Both the position numbers and the translations under genes were made by a program. From Akkermansia muciniphila (GTDB lineage: Bacteria; Verrucomicrobiota; Verrucomicrobiia; Verrucomicrobiales; V1-33), in NCBI GenBank assembly GCA_945861415.1, contig CAMAUV010000017.1, forward strand, positions 1-64,000: 64,000 nucleotides of DNA, given 5' to 3'. The notes beneath the pieces were generated by a model. It ran no database searches, was not told where the DNA came from, and saw only the letters and a list, made by a program, of their open reading frames with translations. This document shows positions 55,761 to 64,000 of this stretch, one piece after another (the first letter of the stretch is position 1; every line of letters begins with the position of its first letter).

Positions 55761-58178
55761 ATGAGCGCACCTTCCTCAGACCGTCCCTGTTACCGCACAA
55801 TCCCCATTCTCCACCTCGATGGCGATGCCCTGCATGGTATTTCCAAAGAGATGAAGCTGTCCCTGAGCCGTGAGGATATGCTGGCGGTGCAGGTCTATTA
55901 CAAGGAGGCCGGCCGGGAACCGACGGATGTGGAACTTGAGGTAATCGCGCAGACATGGAGCGAGCACTGCAAGCACCGCATTTTTGGTGCAGAAATCACC
56001 CACACGCTGAACGGCAAAACGGAAACCGTGGACGGCATTTTCAAGACCCTCATCCGCAAGCCAAGCGAAGCCATTATGGCGCAGAAGCCGGGCTTTGTTC
56101 TCAGCGCGTTCATCGACAACGCGGGTTTCATTGAGATCGACCCCGGACTGGCGGCCTGCCTCAAGGTGGAGACGCACAATCACCCCAGCGCCATCGAACC
56201 TTACGCAGGAGCCAACACGGGTCTGGGAGGGGTGATTCGCGATATTCTCGGCGCGGGCAAGGGGGCGAAGCCGGTGGCATCGCTGGATGTGTTCTGTTTT
56301 GGCCGTCCAGACACAAGGCAGGAGGACATTAAAGCGAAGGACGTGATCCACCCGCTGGGGATCATGCGCGGGGTGGTGCGAGGGGTGCGCGATTATGGTA
56401 ACCGCATGGGCATTCCCACCACAGGCGGGGCCATTCAGTTTGATGATACCTTCATCTACAACCCACTGGTCTTCTGCGGCACGGCAGGAGTAATTCCCAG
56501 CGTGGACATTCCCAAGGAAGTGAAGCCGGGGCACGTCATCATCGCCGTGGGTGGCCGCACGGGTATGGACGGGCTGAAGGGGGCCACGTTCTCCTCGGCA
56601 GCACTGGGGACGGAGAGTCACGAGGAGGATCAGACGGCGGTACAAATCGGCAATCCCATTGAAGAAAAAAAGGCAGCGGACTTTGTGCTGGATGCGCGCG
56701 CTCAAGGGCTCATCGAATGCATAACGGACTGTGGTGCCGGCGGATTTTCCAGCGCGGCCGGAGAAATGCTTAGCGAAACTGGCGGCGAAATCCTTCTGGA
56801 CAACGCGCCGCTGAAACAACCCGGCCTAATGAGCTGGCATATCTTCCTCAGCGAGAGTCAGGAGCGCATGGTGCTGGCGGTGAAGGAGGCAGACCTCGAC
56901 AAATTGCGCGAACTGGCGGCGGTTTGGGAAACGGAACTCACGTTACTAGGCCGCAGTGACGGCACGGGCATTCTAAAAGTGAAGCACAACGGGTTTACCG
57001 TCTGCGAGCTGAACTGCAGCCGGCTGCATGATGCGCCGCGCCTGAGACTAAAAGCGGAGTGGAGCACGCCCCAATGGAGCTCACTGCCGGCGCTGCCTGA
57101 GAATGACCTTGGCGGGGTGCTGAAGCGCGTGATGTCTGATTTCGCCGTGGTGAGCCGTGAACCGGTTATCCGCGAGTATGACCACGAGGTACAGGGTAAC
57201 ACTATGCTGAAACCTCTAGCCGGAGCCTCGGGCGATGCGCCGCAGGACGGCAGTGTCATCCGCGTGGACGGGAGCGAGCGGCTCATTTCTCTGGCGCTCA
57301 GCCTGCTGCCGGAGTGGGGCAAATCCGATCCCCGCGCCATGGGCCGGGCCTGCGTAGATGAATGCGTGCGCCAGTTGATCCTGACCGGCGCAAATCCCGA
57401 CAAACTGGCGATTCTCGACAACTTTTGCATGGGAAATCCGCACGACCCGAAGGAACTGGGCGCCTTGGTGGAAAGCGCCAAGGGTCTGGCCGAGGCAGCG
57501 GCAGTCTACGCTACACCGTTCATCAGCGGAAAGGACAGCTTCTACAACTACTTTAACACCGAGGACGGCCCGGTGAGCATTCCGGTGACGGCGCTCATCA
57601 GCGGTATTGGCATCGTGGAGGACCAAAAACACGTGACCGGCAGCAGTATCCGCGGCGAAGGCCGCTGGCTGTATCTGGTCGGCGGCCCGGATACCGGCAA
57701 GGCCCGCGAGAGCATGGGCGGCAGTGTCTATGCGCGCACCGAGGGACTCGCCAATCAACCCGTGCCGCAATTCGATCCCGTGAGGGCACTGGCCGTCTAC
57801 CGCGCCTATCATGAGTCCTTGAAGCTCGGCTACATTCAAAGCGCACACGATGTGAGCGAAGGCGGCGTGGCCACTGCTGTGGCGGAAATGGCCTTCAGTA
57901 TGAAGGCGGGCGTGGATCTTTTCCTGATGCCGCTGCCCACCCAGCCGGTGGTGCAACTCTTCGACGAGACCCCGGGGCAGTTTATTATCGAGGTGAAGAA
58001 GGAGCACACTCGCGATCTGACCGACATCTTCCGCGGCCTGCCCTGCACGCCGCTGGGGCAAACCACCGCCGCACACAAGCGCATGCGCGTCTTCATCGAT
58101 GCCGAGAAGAGTCTCCTTGATGAAGACCTTGCGGAACTGAAGTCGCTCTGGAAGAACGGACTGGCGAAATACTATTAA
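55761..58178 (+). CDS. purL: Phosphoribosylformylglycinamidine synthase subunit PurL
   Basis: An 805-residue small-type PurL, the ATP-dependent amidation step of purine synthesis (FGAR to FGAM), which acts with PurQ and PurS. Motifs: TWSEHCKHRIFG (about 66-77), VETHNHPSAIEPYAGANTGL (about 135-154), GTAGVIPSV, CGAGGFSSAAGEM and, in the second half, PFISGKDSFYNYF and HDVSEGGVATAVAEMAF. A longer N-terminal region than the usual 730-750 residues may include an alternative internal start (for example MKLSLSREDML near residue 31). purQ and purS are not beside it. uppP begins 22 bp downstream, so both may share a transcript. Confidence 0.95.
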   Translation: MSAPSSDRPCYRTIPILHLDGDALHGISKEMKLSLSREDMLAVQVYYKEAGREPTDVELEVIAQTWSEHCKHRIFGAEITHTLNGKTETVDGIFKTLIRKPSEAIMAQKPGFVLSAFIDNAGFIEIDPGLAACLKVETHNHPSAIEPYAGANTGLGGVIRDILGAGKGAKPVASLDVFCFGRPDTRQEDIKAKDVIHPLGIMRGVVRGVRDYGNRMGIPTTGGAIQFDDTFIYNPLVFCGTAGVIPSVDIPKEVKPGHVIIAVGGRTGMDGLKGATFSSAALGTESHEEDQTAVQIGNPIEEKKAADFVLDARAQGLIECITDCGAGGFSSAAGEMLSETGGEILLDNAPLKQPGLMSWHIFLSESQERMVLAVKEADLDKLRELAAVWETELTLLGRSDGTGILKVKHNGFTVCELNCSRLHDAPRLRLKAEWSTPQWSSLPALPENDLGGVLKRVMSDFAVVSREPVIREYDHEVQGNTMLKPLAGASGDAPQDGSVIRVDGSERLISLALSLLPEWGKSDPRAMGRACVDECVRQLILTGANPDKLAILDNFCMGNPHDPKELGALVESAKGLAEAAAVYATPFISGKDSFYNYFNTEDGPVSIPVTALISGIGIVEDQKHVTGSSIRGEGRWLYLVGGPDTGKARESMGGSVYARTEGLANQPVPQFDPVRALAVYRAYHESLKLGYIQSAHDVSEGGVATAVAEMAFSMKAGVDLFLMPLPTQPVVQLFDETPGQFIIEVKKEHTRDLTDIFRGLPCTPLGQTTAAHKRMRVFIDAEKSLLDEDLAELKSLWKNGLAKYY

Positions 58179-58200
58179 CTTTCTCACTCGCGCCGCCTGC

Positions 58201-59076
58201 ATGCATCAATTCCTATCCCCCCTCCTAGCTGACGCCACGCAAAATGGCATGAGCTGGTGGCAGGCCATCGTGATCGGCATTGTCGAAGGCATCACGGAAT
58301 ACCTCCCCGTCAGTTCCACCGGCCACATCCTGCTGGCCCAACGGGCGATGAGGATTCCGGACACTGACGCCTCCAAAGCCTTCGCAATCGTGGTGCAGGC
58401 GGGGGCCATTCTCGCCGTTCTGGGCATCTATTTCCAAAAAACCCGGACGATGGCAGAGGGTCTCCTTGGCCGGAACCCTCAGGGACTGATGCTTGTCCGA
58501 AACCTTCTCATCGCTTTCGCTCCAGCAGTCGTTGCCGGCCTTACCCTGGAGAAGAAGATCGATGGCGTGCTCACCGGCCTGTGGCCGACCGTCACCGCAT
58601 GGTTCGTCGGCGGCGTGGCGATTCTTGCTGTGGCATGGTTCAAACGCGGCGGAGCTTCAGGCGAGCGGAGCACAGGCCTGAACCTTGCCGACATTACGCC
58701 GCGCATCGCACTCATCATTGGGCTGCTGCAGTGTGTGGCCATGTGGCCGGGCACCAGCCGCAGCCTCATGACCATCATGGGCGGACTACTCTGCGGCCTG
58801 AGCATGATGGCCGCCGTGGAGTTCAGCTTTCTGCTCGGCATGGTAGCCCTGACGGCGGCGGCCGGCTACAAGCTCCTCAAGTATCACGAGACACTTTTTG
58901 ATTCCTACAGCGTCGGCGCCATGGCCCTCGGTGTCTTCGCTGCATGGTTCTCGGCCTTCCTCGCGGTGAAGTGGATGGTTAGCTACCTCCAGCGCCGCGG
59001 ACTACAGATTTTCGGCTACTATCGCATCGGCATAGCCCTGCTCGTTTGGGGCCTATTGGACGCCGGCTTCCTGTAA
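58201..59076 (+). CDS. uppP: Undecaprenyl-diphosphate phosphatase (BacA/UppP)
   Basis: A 291-residue polytopic membrane phosphatase that recycles the peptidoglycan lipid carrier. The two active-site loops are GIVEGITEYLPVSSTGH (about 27-43, including the Glu-Glu/Ser signature) and MWPGTSRSLMTIMGGLL (about 181-197, containing the catalytic-loop Ser/Arg). Eight or so hydrophobic helices fit the family. The ATG at 58201 is used; an internal Met (MSWWQAI at residue 17) is an alternative start. It is downstream of purL by 22 bp with no terminator between. Confidence 0.95.
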   Translation: MHQFLSPLLADATQNGMSWWQAIVIGIVEGITEYLPVSSTGHILLAQRAMRIPDTDASKAFAIVVQAGAILAVLGIYFQKTRTMAEGLLGRNPQGLMLVRNLLIAFAPAVVAGLTLEKKIDGVLTGLWPTVTAWFVGGVAILAVAWFKRGGASGERSTGLNLADITPRIALIIGLLQCVAMWPGTSRSLMTIMGGLLCGLSMMAAVEFSFLLGMVALTAAAGYKLLKYHETLFDSYSVGAMALGVFAAWFSAFLAVKWMVSYLQRRGLQIFGYYRIGIALLVWGLLDAGFL

Positions 59077-59107
59077 ACGGATCACGTCATGGAGTCCGCC
59101 GACACGG

Positions 59108-59146
59108 CACCCGACTACCGGAACGCGAGGGTAGTCGCATTTTCCC
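59108..59146 (+). terminator. Terminator after uppP
   Basis: cgactacc (59112-59119) pairs with ggtagtcg (59130-59137) around a 10-base loop, followed by cattttcc. It closes the purL-uppP unit. Confidence 0.65.
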
Positions 59147-59261
59147 GCAGGCATGCGAATTTTTTTGGTGCGCTTTCCTGAGAATCTGTCATTATATGTA
59201 AAATAATCCTCTCATTTTTAATTTTTCCCAAGCAGTTCACGATAACAACAACACCATATTC

Positions 59262-62200
59262 ATGAAAAAACCACTATTTTTGATAACCTCTTTCACTCTG
59301 GGCATGGCCCAGACGACGATAGCCGGAGACCTCCTCGCATGGTGGAACTTCGACACTCTCGCGACGGGAAAATCCGTTGATATCCAGTCCGGATATATCG
59401 GCCAGCTCCTCAATGGTGCCCAATACACGACGCCCGGCACCGGACGATCCGGGACCGGTGGAGACCGCGGCATGCTGTTCGGCAACGGCCAGCACCGTAT
59501 TTATGTCCCCAATGCGACCTTTCTTAATGATGCCGGGGCAGTGAACGCCGTCTCGGTCTCTTTTTGGCAGAATCTCGGAGAACAGCGGGATCAATTAACT
59601 TTCTATGCCGAGGTGCCGGGCATCGCTCCGGCCTTTGCTGCTCACTCCCCATGGAGCGACGGCCAAATCTACTGGGACACGGGCGGTTGCTGTGACGGAG
59701 CTACTCAACGGATACAGGTAGCTCCCGGGGTCTCATGGCTCATAGCCCCCCTCTGGCACCATATCGTGCTGACGAAGAACGGCGATACCAAGCGGATTTA
59801 CCTCGATGGCGCCGAAATCGCCACGGGAATAAACACGGCCCCCATTCCCACCACTTTCACCGACATGTATATCGGGAATCACAAGAATGCGAACAACGCG
59901 ATCAGCGGCATCCTTGATGATTTCGCAATTTTCAAACGCGAACTCACGCCCACTGAAGTAGCGGCCCTCTATGGAGGTGCCTCCCCCGGAAGCCTTGAGG
60001 CGGACAATGACACGGACACTGACGGCTTGCCTGACCAATGGGAACTCCGCTTTGCGGCAAGCCTCGCGGTCATCCAGGGGTCGGGTATGGACACGGATAC
60101 CGACGGTCTTGCAGATGAGGCCGAGCTGGCCCTCGGCACCAATCCGAACAATGGCGACACCGACGCGGATGGGGCGCCGGACGGCTCGGAAACATCCACC
60201 GGCGTGTGGGTGAGCGCTACAAACCGCGGAACCAGCCCGTTCATACCCGATACCGACAAGGATGGCCTGCTCGACGGGGTCGAGACCAACACCGGAACTT
60301 TTGTCGATGCGACGAACACGGGCTCCAACCCGCACTTGTCGGACACCGACAACGACGGAGCCCCTGATGGATTCGAGGTCACCAAGCTAACCAACCCGAG
60401 CGATCCGAACTCCGTCCCGCTGCTGTGGACTGTGCGCAATGTGATTTCCGGCGCCGGCCTCAACAGCATTGCCAGCGTCAACAATCTTTTCGGCCCTACC
60501 GGAAGCATTACCGCCCAAACGACAACCAGCGAGACGGTGATCAACTTCGACGAGAATGTCGGTGGCGGAGGCGCACCCTTCCAGCCGCAGAATGCATTCC
60601 CGGCCATTGGCACGATGGGCACCGACACCAACGGGTTCGCCATCAAAGCGACCGGAAGGATCAGCATCACCGCGCCCGGCCTCTACACCTTCGGCTTCAG
60701 TTCCGACGACGGCGGCGGACTCTATATCGACGGAGCGCCCGTAGTGGTCTTCGATGCCGACCGCGGCACGGGCACCAGCCTCGGTGTCGTCAATCTCGCG
60801 GTCGGTTCCCACAAGGTTGAATTCCTCTTCTGGGAGAATGGAGGCGGCGCGCAGTGCCAGGTCTTCGTCGCCAACACCAGGGGCGATTTCACCGCGTCCG
60901 GCACGGACAATGCCACCATCCAGGCCAACTACCACCTCCTGGAGACCTCCGTTTTCGATACCACCGATTCCGATTCGGATGGGCTCCCCGATATTTACGA
61001 AGAATCATTCTTCCCCGGCGACCTCGCGAAACTCGGCGCCGGCGACTTCGACAGCGACACCATCAACGACCCTGCCGAATATACCAACGGCACCGACCCG
61101 ACCAAGGCGGACACGGACGATGACGGACTGAGTGACAGCCAGGAGGTCGTCGCCGGGACCAATCCGGTAAACGCGGACACGGACGGAGACGGGTTGCTCG
61201 ACGGCGCTGAAAACAAGACGGGAATCTTCGTCAACTTCCTCAACACCGGAACCAATCCCCTCGTGGTTGACACGGACGGGGACAAGTGGTCTGACGGCGT
61301 CGAGGTCGGCTGGCCGTCCGATCCAAACATCAAAGCATCCCAGCCTTCCGTGAGCCCCGGGAAACTGGACCTGCTCGCTTTCTGGGACTTCAACGACAAT
61401 TCCAAGCCGGCTTCCTCCCTTGACCTCATCCACGGATGGAAGGCTGATTTCCTCGGGGGCACCACCTATACTCCCGCAGGAGAGGGAGCGCACGGCACCC
61501 CCGGCGACCGGGCCATGAACATGGGCACGGCGGGAGGGCTCAATGGAGCCAATGTCGCGAACGCAAGCTGGTTCGGCCTCGGCGTCACTGATCCCATCAC
61601 ATTCAACAACCTCGGTTCCCTCGGTGCGGATGGAAACCTGCAGCAGGGTGCCGCCACCCCCGGACAGCCGGGCGCACTTGCGGCCGAGGACAACGCTTCC
61701 ATGTCCACGCTGCCGCCGAACGGTGCGACTATCGTGCCCTACCGTCCGGAGTTGAATCCAAATGGTTCCTTCACGGCGGAGGCATGGTTCAATCCGGGCT
61801 CTCAGCAGACCGGCGGCGGGCTCCTGTGTTCGCTCTCATCCGGGTTTTTCGCCAGTCCCCGCACCGGCTGGCTGATTTACCAGAGCGCCTCAGGCTGGAA
61901 CTTCCGCACGTATTACAATGACGGCTTCTCCACCTCCGTGAATATCACCGGAGACAACGGCGCTCCTCCTGTGGCGGGCGTCTGGACTCATGTGGTGGTG
62001 AAATGGAACAGCGTCACCGGCGAGGGCAGCGTCTATGTTGACGGCGTCCACAGAATCACGAGCAATCCCGGACGGCCCTATGTGCCCGGGGCTACCAACG
62101 GACGATTCTGTGTCGGTGCCCGCTCGGACAACGCGTTCCAGTGGCCCGGAGGCATCGACGAGGTCGCCTTCTATAACACTGCTCTGAGTGATGCGGAGAT

Positions 62201-63029
62201 TCTCTCGCACTACCAGAACGCCATCAACCCGGCACCCGCGCAGTCCTATGAATCCCTGGTGCTTGCATCGAATCCGGTCGGTTACTGGCGCATGACGCTG
62301 TCCAGCCTTGATCCACGCGGGCCGGACCAGGTGGCGGTCAGCTTCTGGCAGAAGCAACTGGCCGCCGGCGACAGCAGTTCCTTCTGGGCTCATTCGCCTT
62401 CCAGCAACAACGGTGAACGCGGCTTTCAGGCTCACGTGCCGTGGGGTGACGGCCAGATCTACTTCGACACCGCGGGCTGCTGCGACGGTACCCAGCGCCT
62501 GGTCGTCGGCGGAGGTATCAGTTTGGAGCAGTGGCACCATTACGTCTTCCAGAAGGACGGCGGGCACAAGGAAATCTGGAAAGACGGCGTGAAAATCAGC
62601 GAGGGTGACGGCTTCGCGTTTCTGCCGAAGGACTTCTACAAGCTCTCCATTGGTTCCGCACAGAACGGCGGTGGTGCCCAGCGTGGCGTGATTGACGACT
62701 TCGCAGTCTTCGGGGATTCCCTGAGTCCAGCACAGATTTCCTTGCTGGCCAGCGGGGGCTCACCGATGTCACTGCTGCCCTATGAACTTGAGTTCACTCA
62801 ATTCAGCCCGAACACGCCAAGAGCCAATCAGATTTCCCTCACTTGGAATTCCCGGCCCGGCAGAACCTACGTCCTCTTTGCCAACCAGTCTCTTGACCCC
62901 CTGACATGGTTTGAAATTGACGACAATATCCCCTCGGCCGGCAACTCCACCAGCATCGTCCACGACCTACTGACTACCTACCCGGCAGGGACGCGGAGGG
63001 TCTTCTACATGGTTGAGGAGAATCCCTAA
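59262..63029 (+). CDS. Large secreted LamG / thrombospondin-3 / PA14-like surface protein
   Basis: A 1,255-residue exported protein (signal peptide about 1-21). First LamG-like domain 22-245 with SPWSDGQIYWDTGGCCDG. Calcium-binding TSP3/type-III repeats 247-385 and 565-680, such as DTDGLADEAELALGTNP. A PA14-like domain (about 430-560) with ITAPGLYTFGFSSDDGGGLY. Second LamG (about 700-1,000, DEVAFYNTALSDAEILSHYQ). Third, partial LamG (about 1,010-1,180) that repeats the DGQIYFDTAGCCDGTQRL text of the first. It ends in a 60-residue extension with VEENP. It is followed by a strong terminator. It probably binds or coats extracellular polysaccharide or another cell; ligand unknown. Confidence 0.88.
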   Translation: MKKPLFLITSFTLGMAQTTIAGDLLAWWNFDTLATGKSVDIQSGYIGQLLNGAQYTTPGTGRSGTGGDRGMLFGNGQHRIYVPNATFLNDAGAVNAVSVSFWQNLGEQRDQLTFYAEVPGIAPAFAAHSPWSDGQIYWDTGGCCDGATQRIQVAPGVSWLIAPLWHHIVLTKNGDTKRIYLDGAEIATGINTAPIPTTFTDMYIGNHKNANNAISGILDDFAIFKRELTPTEVAALYGGASPGSLEADNDTDTDGLPDQWELRFAASLAVIQGSGMDTDTDGLADEAELALGTNPNNGDTDADGAPDGSETSTGVWVSATNRGTSPFIPDTDKDGLLDGVETNTGTFVDATNTGSNPHLSDTDNDGAPDGFEVTKLTNPSDPNSVPLLWTVRNVISGAGLNSIASVNNLFGPTGSITAQTTTSETVINFDENVGGGGAPFQPQNAFPAIGTMGTDTNGFAIKATGRISITAPGLYTFGFSSDDGGGLYIDGAPVVVFDADRGTGTSLGVVNLAVGSHKVEFLFWENGGGAQCQVFVANTRGDFTASGTDNATIQANYHLLETSVFDTTDSDSDGLPDIYEESFFPGDLAKLGAGDFDSDTINDPAEYTNGTDPTKADTDDDGLSDSQEVVAGTNPVNADTDGDGLLDGAENKTGIFVNFLNTGTNPLVVDTDGDKWSDGVEVGWPSDPNIKASQPSVSPGKLDLLAFWDFNDNSKPASSLDLIHGWKADFLGGTTYTPAGEGAHGTPGDRAMNMGTAGGLNGANVANASWFGLGVTDPITFNNLGSLGADGNLQQGAATPGQPGALAAEDNASMSTLPPNGATIVPYRPELNPNGSFTAEAWFNPGSQQTGGGLLCSLSSGFFASPRTGWLIYQSASGWNFRTYYNDGFSTSVNITGDNGAPPVAGVWTHVVVKWNSVTGEGSVYVDGVHRITSNPGRPYVPGATNGRFCVGARSDNAFQWPGGIDEVAFYNTALSDAEILSHYQNAINPAPAQSYESLVLASNPVGYWRMTLSSLDPRGPDQVAVSFWQKQLAAGDSSSFWAHSPSSNNGERGFQAHVPWGDGQIYFDTAGCCDGTQRLVVGGGISLEQWHHYVFQKDGGHKEIWKDGVKISEGDGFAFLPKDFYKLSIGSAQNGGGAQRGVIDDFAVFGDSLSPAQISLLASGGSPMSLLPYELEFTQFSPNTPRANQISLTWNSRPGRTYVLFANQSLDPLTWFEIDDNIPSAGNSTSIVHDLLTTYPAGTRRVFYMVEENP

Positions 63030-63056
63030 TCCCGCATCATGTCGGCGACGCGACTT

Positions 63057-63092
63057 AGCCCTCTCACTCTCCGGAGTGAGGGGGCTTTTTTG
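63057..63092 (+). terminator. Strong terminator after the LamG surface protein
   Basis: A 13-bp stem with one G-T pair (63057-63069 with 63074-63086; agccctctcactc and gagtgagggggct) closes a 4-base loop and is followed by six Ts. The same bases are read by the tail of the minus-strand LamG remnant that ends at 63064. Confidence 0.9.
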
Positions 63093-63690
63093 TGCCGCCC
63101 GACGGCACGTTCGTCGGACTGGCCGTGAAACTGGTGATAACCGGGCCCCGGATGAGCGCTATGCGACCGTTGACATAAGCCTGATCAATCGGGGAATCGT
63201 GGATGCGGATCTCGTCCATGAAGCCGTGCATGCGGAGGGCGTCGTTGCCGCCGCCAGTTCCAAAGTCGCCGATCCCCAGCGGGTCGGTGCCGTTGGCGAG
63301 AGTAACCGACGCTCCGGTGAAGACGGAAGTGCCGTCAATCCACACCTAGGAACCGGTCGCCGAACTGGTGAAGGCGATGTGGTGCCATGCGCCGTCGGTG
63401 AAATTCGTGACCGGGGCGGTGTTGCGGTCGGACACATTGCCCACCGGGTTGCCGGTGAAAAAATTCAGGTCCCTCGTTTCCAGAGCGAAGTGATAGTCGT
63501 TGCTCGCGCCCCATTTCACAATGAGCCGTTCCCGCTGGTCGATGTGGGCAGAGACCTTAAGGAAGGCCTCCATCGCCCATGTGTTCTCAGCGATGTCCGC
63601 GTCCACCGAGTCCGCGGCTCGGAACCAGTTTCCGCCGAAAACGGCCGACGCCCCCCCTCCCTCCCCGGGCCGACCGGACCTATGCGGTGG
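63064..63690 (-). pseudogene. LamG-domain remnant, truncated at both ends, one in-frame TAG
   Basis: Minus strand: VFGGNWFRAADSVDADIAEN, TWAMEAFLKVSAHIDQRERL, HFALETRDLNFFTGNP and DGAWHHIAFTSSATGS, then TAG (63346-63348), then VWIDGTSVFTGASVTLANGT, DEIRIHDSPIDQAYVNGRIA and ITSFTASPTNVPSGG. This is a near-complete LamG domain with the start of an Ig-like linker. No signal peptide or start codon lies upstream, and the linker turns directly into the terminator hairpin of the neighbouring gene. It is a fragment of a surface gene whose remaining parts were lost. Confidence 0.72.
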
Positions 63691-63823
63691 GATGTGAACG
63701 GAAGCTTTTTATGGAAATCTTTGAGGGAACACAGCGGGCGGACTTCCCCATTGTGGCTAGGTGTATTGTCTGGTGCTGCCGGAACGGCCGAAATGTTGGT
63801 GAACTGCTATCGTATCTCTTTCA

Positions 63824-64000
63824 ATGAAACGCAGAGCCTTTTTTTCCAGAGCCACTGCCGCCGCCGCGGCCAGCCCCCTCCTAACTCCGCTATTTGCCAC
63901 TGCCATCTCCAAAGCCGCTGAGCCGCTGTGGCCGGAGCAGGTCGACTACACGTCTTTTGATGGCAAAAAGGTCAAGGTCTTCGCGTGGCGGGGAAAGCGG
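63824..64000 (+). CDS. Start of an exported protein (cut by the window end)
   Basis: ATG at 63824 opens MKRRAFFSRATAAAAASPLL, a twin-arginine-like or Sec signal rich in Ala, then TPLFATAISKAAEPLWPEQV and DYTSFDGKKVKVFAWRGKR to the last base. The first Arg-Arg sits two residues after the Met, so Tat export is plausible. Only 59 residues are visible, so no family can be assigned. Its reading frame is not obscured by neighbours; the partly overlapping plus frame from 63013 is a shadow. Confidence 0.7.
   Translation, partial: MKRRAFFSRATAAAAASPLLTPLFATAISKAAEPLWPEQVDYTSFDGKKVKVFAWRGKR

Overview
The window reads as a chromosomal segment of a Verrucomicrobiota/PVC-type bacterium. The evidence is the set of families present: a DUF1501 sulfatase-like protein next to a PSCyt1-DUF1549-DUF1553 cytochrome protein, a cytochrome c/WD40 fusion, a remnant of a PVC 'membrane-bound dehydrogenase', several LamG, lamin-tail and thrombospondin-3 surface proteins, a PQQ-type beta-propeller lipoprotein-like protein, and overlapping ATGA gene junctions. 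GC content is high. I see no rRNA, tRNA, CRISPR array, transposase or phage module. The species cannot be fixed from the sequence alone.

Layout. 0.6-5.2 kb (minus): phnD-phnC-phnE type ABC importer followed by a divergent PanB-family enzyme whose classical active-site residues are missing. 5.2-7.9 kb: PQQ propeller protein (minus), a glycosyltransferase remnant and an exported Mn-type superoxide dismutase (plus). 8-10.7 kb: rpsO-pnp operon (minus). 11-14.6 kb: a decayed LamG gene, glycogen debranching enzyme and a convergent PPK2 polyphosphate kinase. 15.4-19.3 kb: a COG0523 GTPase, a dead tandem universal stress protein gene and a GAF-PAS histidine kinase. 19.4-23.9 kb (minus): beta-CASP nuclease-like protein, ParA ATPase, then eda, an SRPBCC protein and folP with 4-base overlaps. 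24.3-29.7 kb: proA, a sugar isomerase, a catalytic-domain-less aldehyde dehydrogenase coupled to a broken DUF5063 gene, aroK and a proline-rich membrane protein. 29.9-39.4 kb: a PVC dehydrogenase remnant, a frameshifted SulP transporter, cytochrome c/WD40/coiled-coil protein, a GH63-like glycosidase and a LolC/E-like permease. 40-49.3 kb: DUF2062 membrane protein, AlgX/AlgJ-like lipoprotein, lamin-tail remnant and a 1,942-residue bacterial alpha-2-macroglobulin. 50-55.2 kb: DUF1501 plus an amber-interrupted DUF1553 gene, and a C8-tract-frameshifted secreted cytochrome-like protein. 55.7-63 kb: purL, uppP and a 1,255-residue LamG/TSP3/PA14 surface protein. 63-64 kb: a LamG remnant and the start of an exported protein.

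How it fits together. Core metabolism (rpsO, pnp, purL, proA, aroK, folP, eda, uppP) is interleaved with accessory export and surface functions. Carbon and phosphate reserve handling is represented by the debranching enzyme, PPK2, the GH63-like enzyme and the phosphonate-type importer. The clearest overall feature is gene decay: about eleven broken reading frames in 64 kb, five of them carrying an in-frame TAG, mostly in surface, stress and transport genes. The most interesting candidate for a new function is the importer plus PanB-like enzyme without PanB catalytic residues. Second are the divergent folP in the eda operon and the partnership of a half-length aldehyde dehydrogenase with DUF5063. 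All functional statements come from motif reading by eye, not from database searches.
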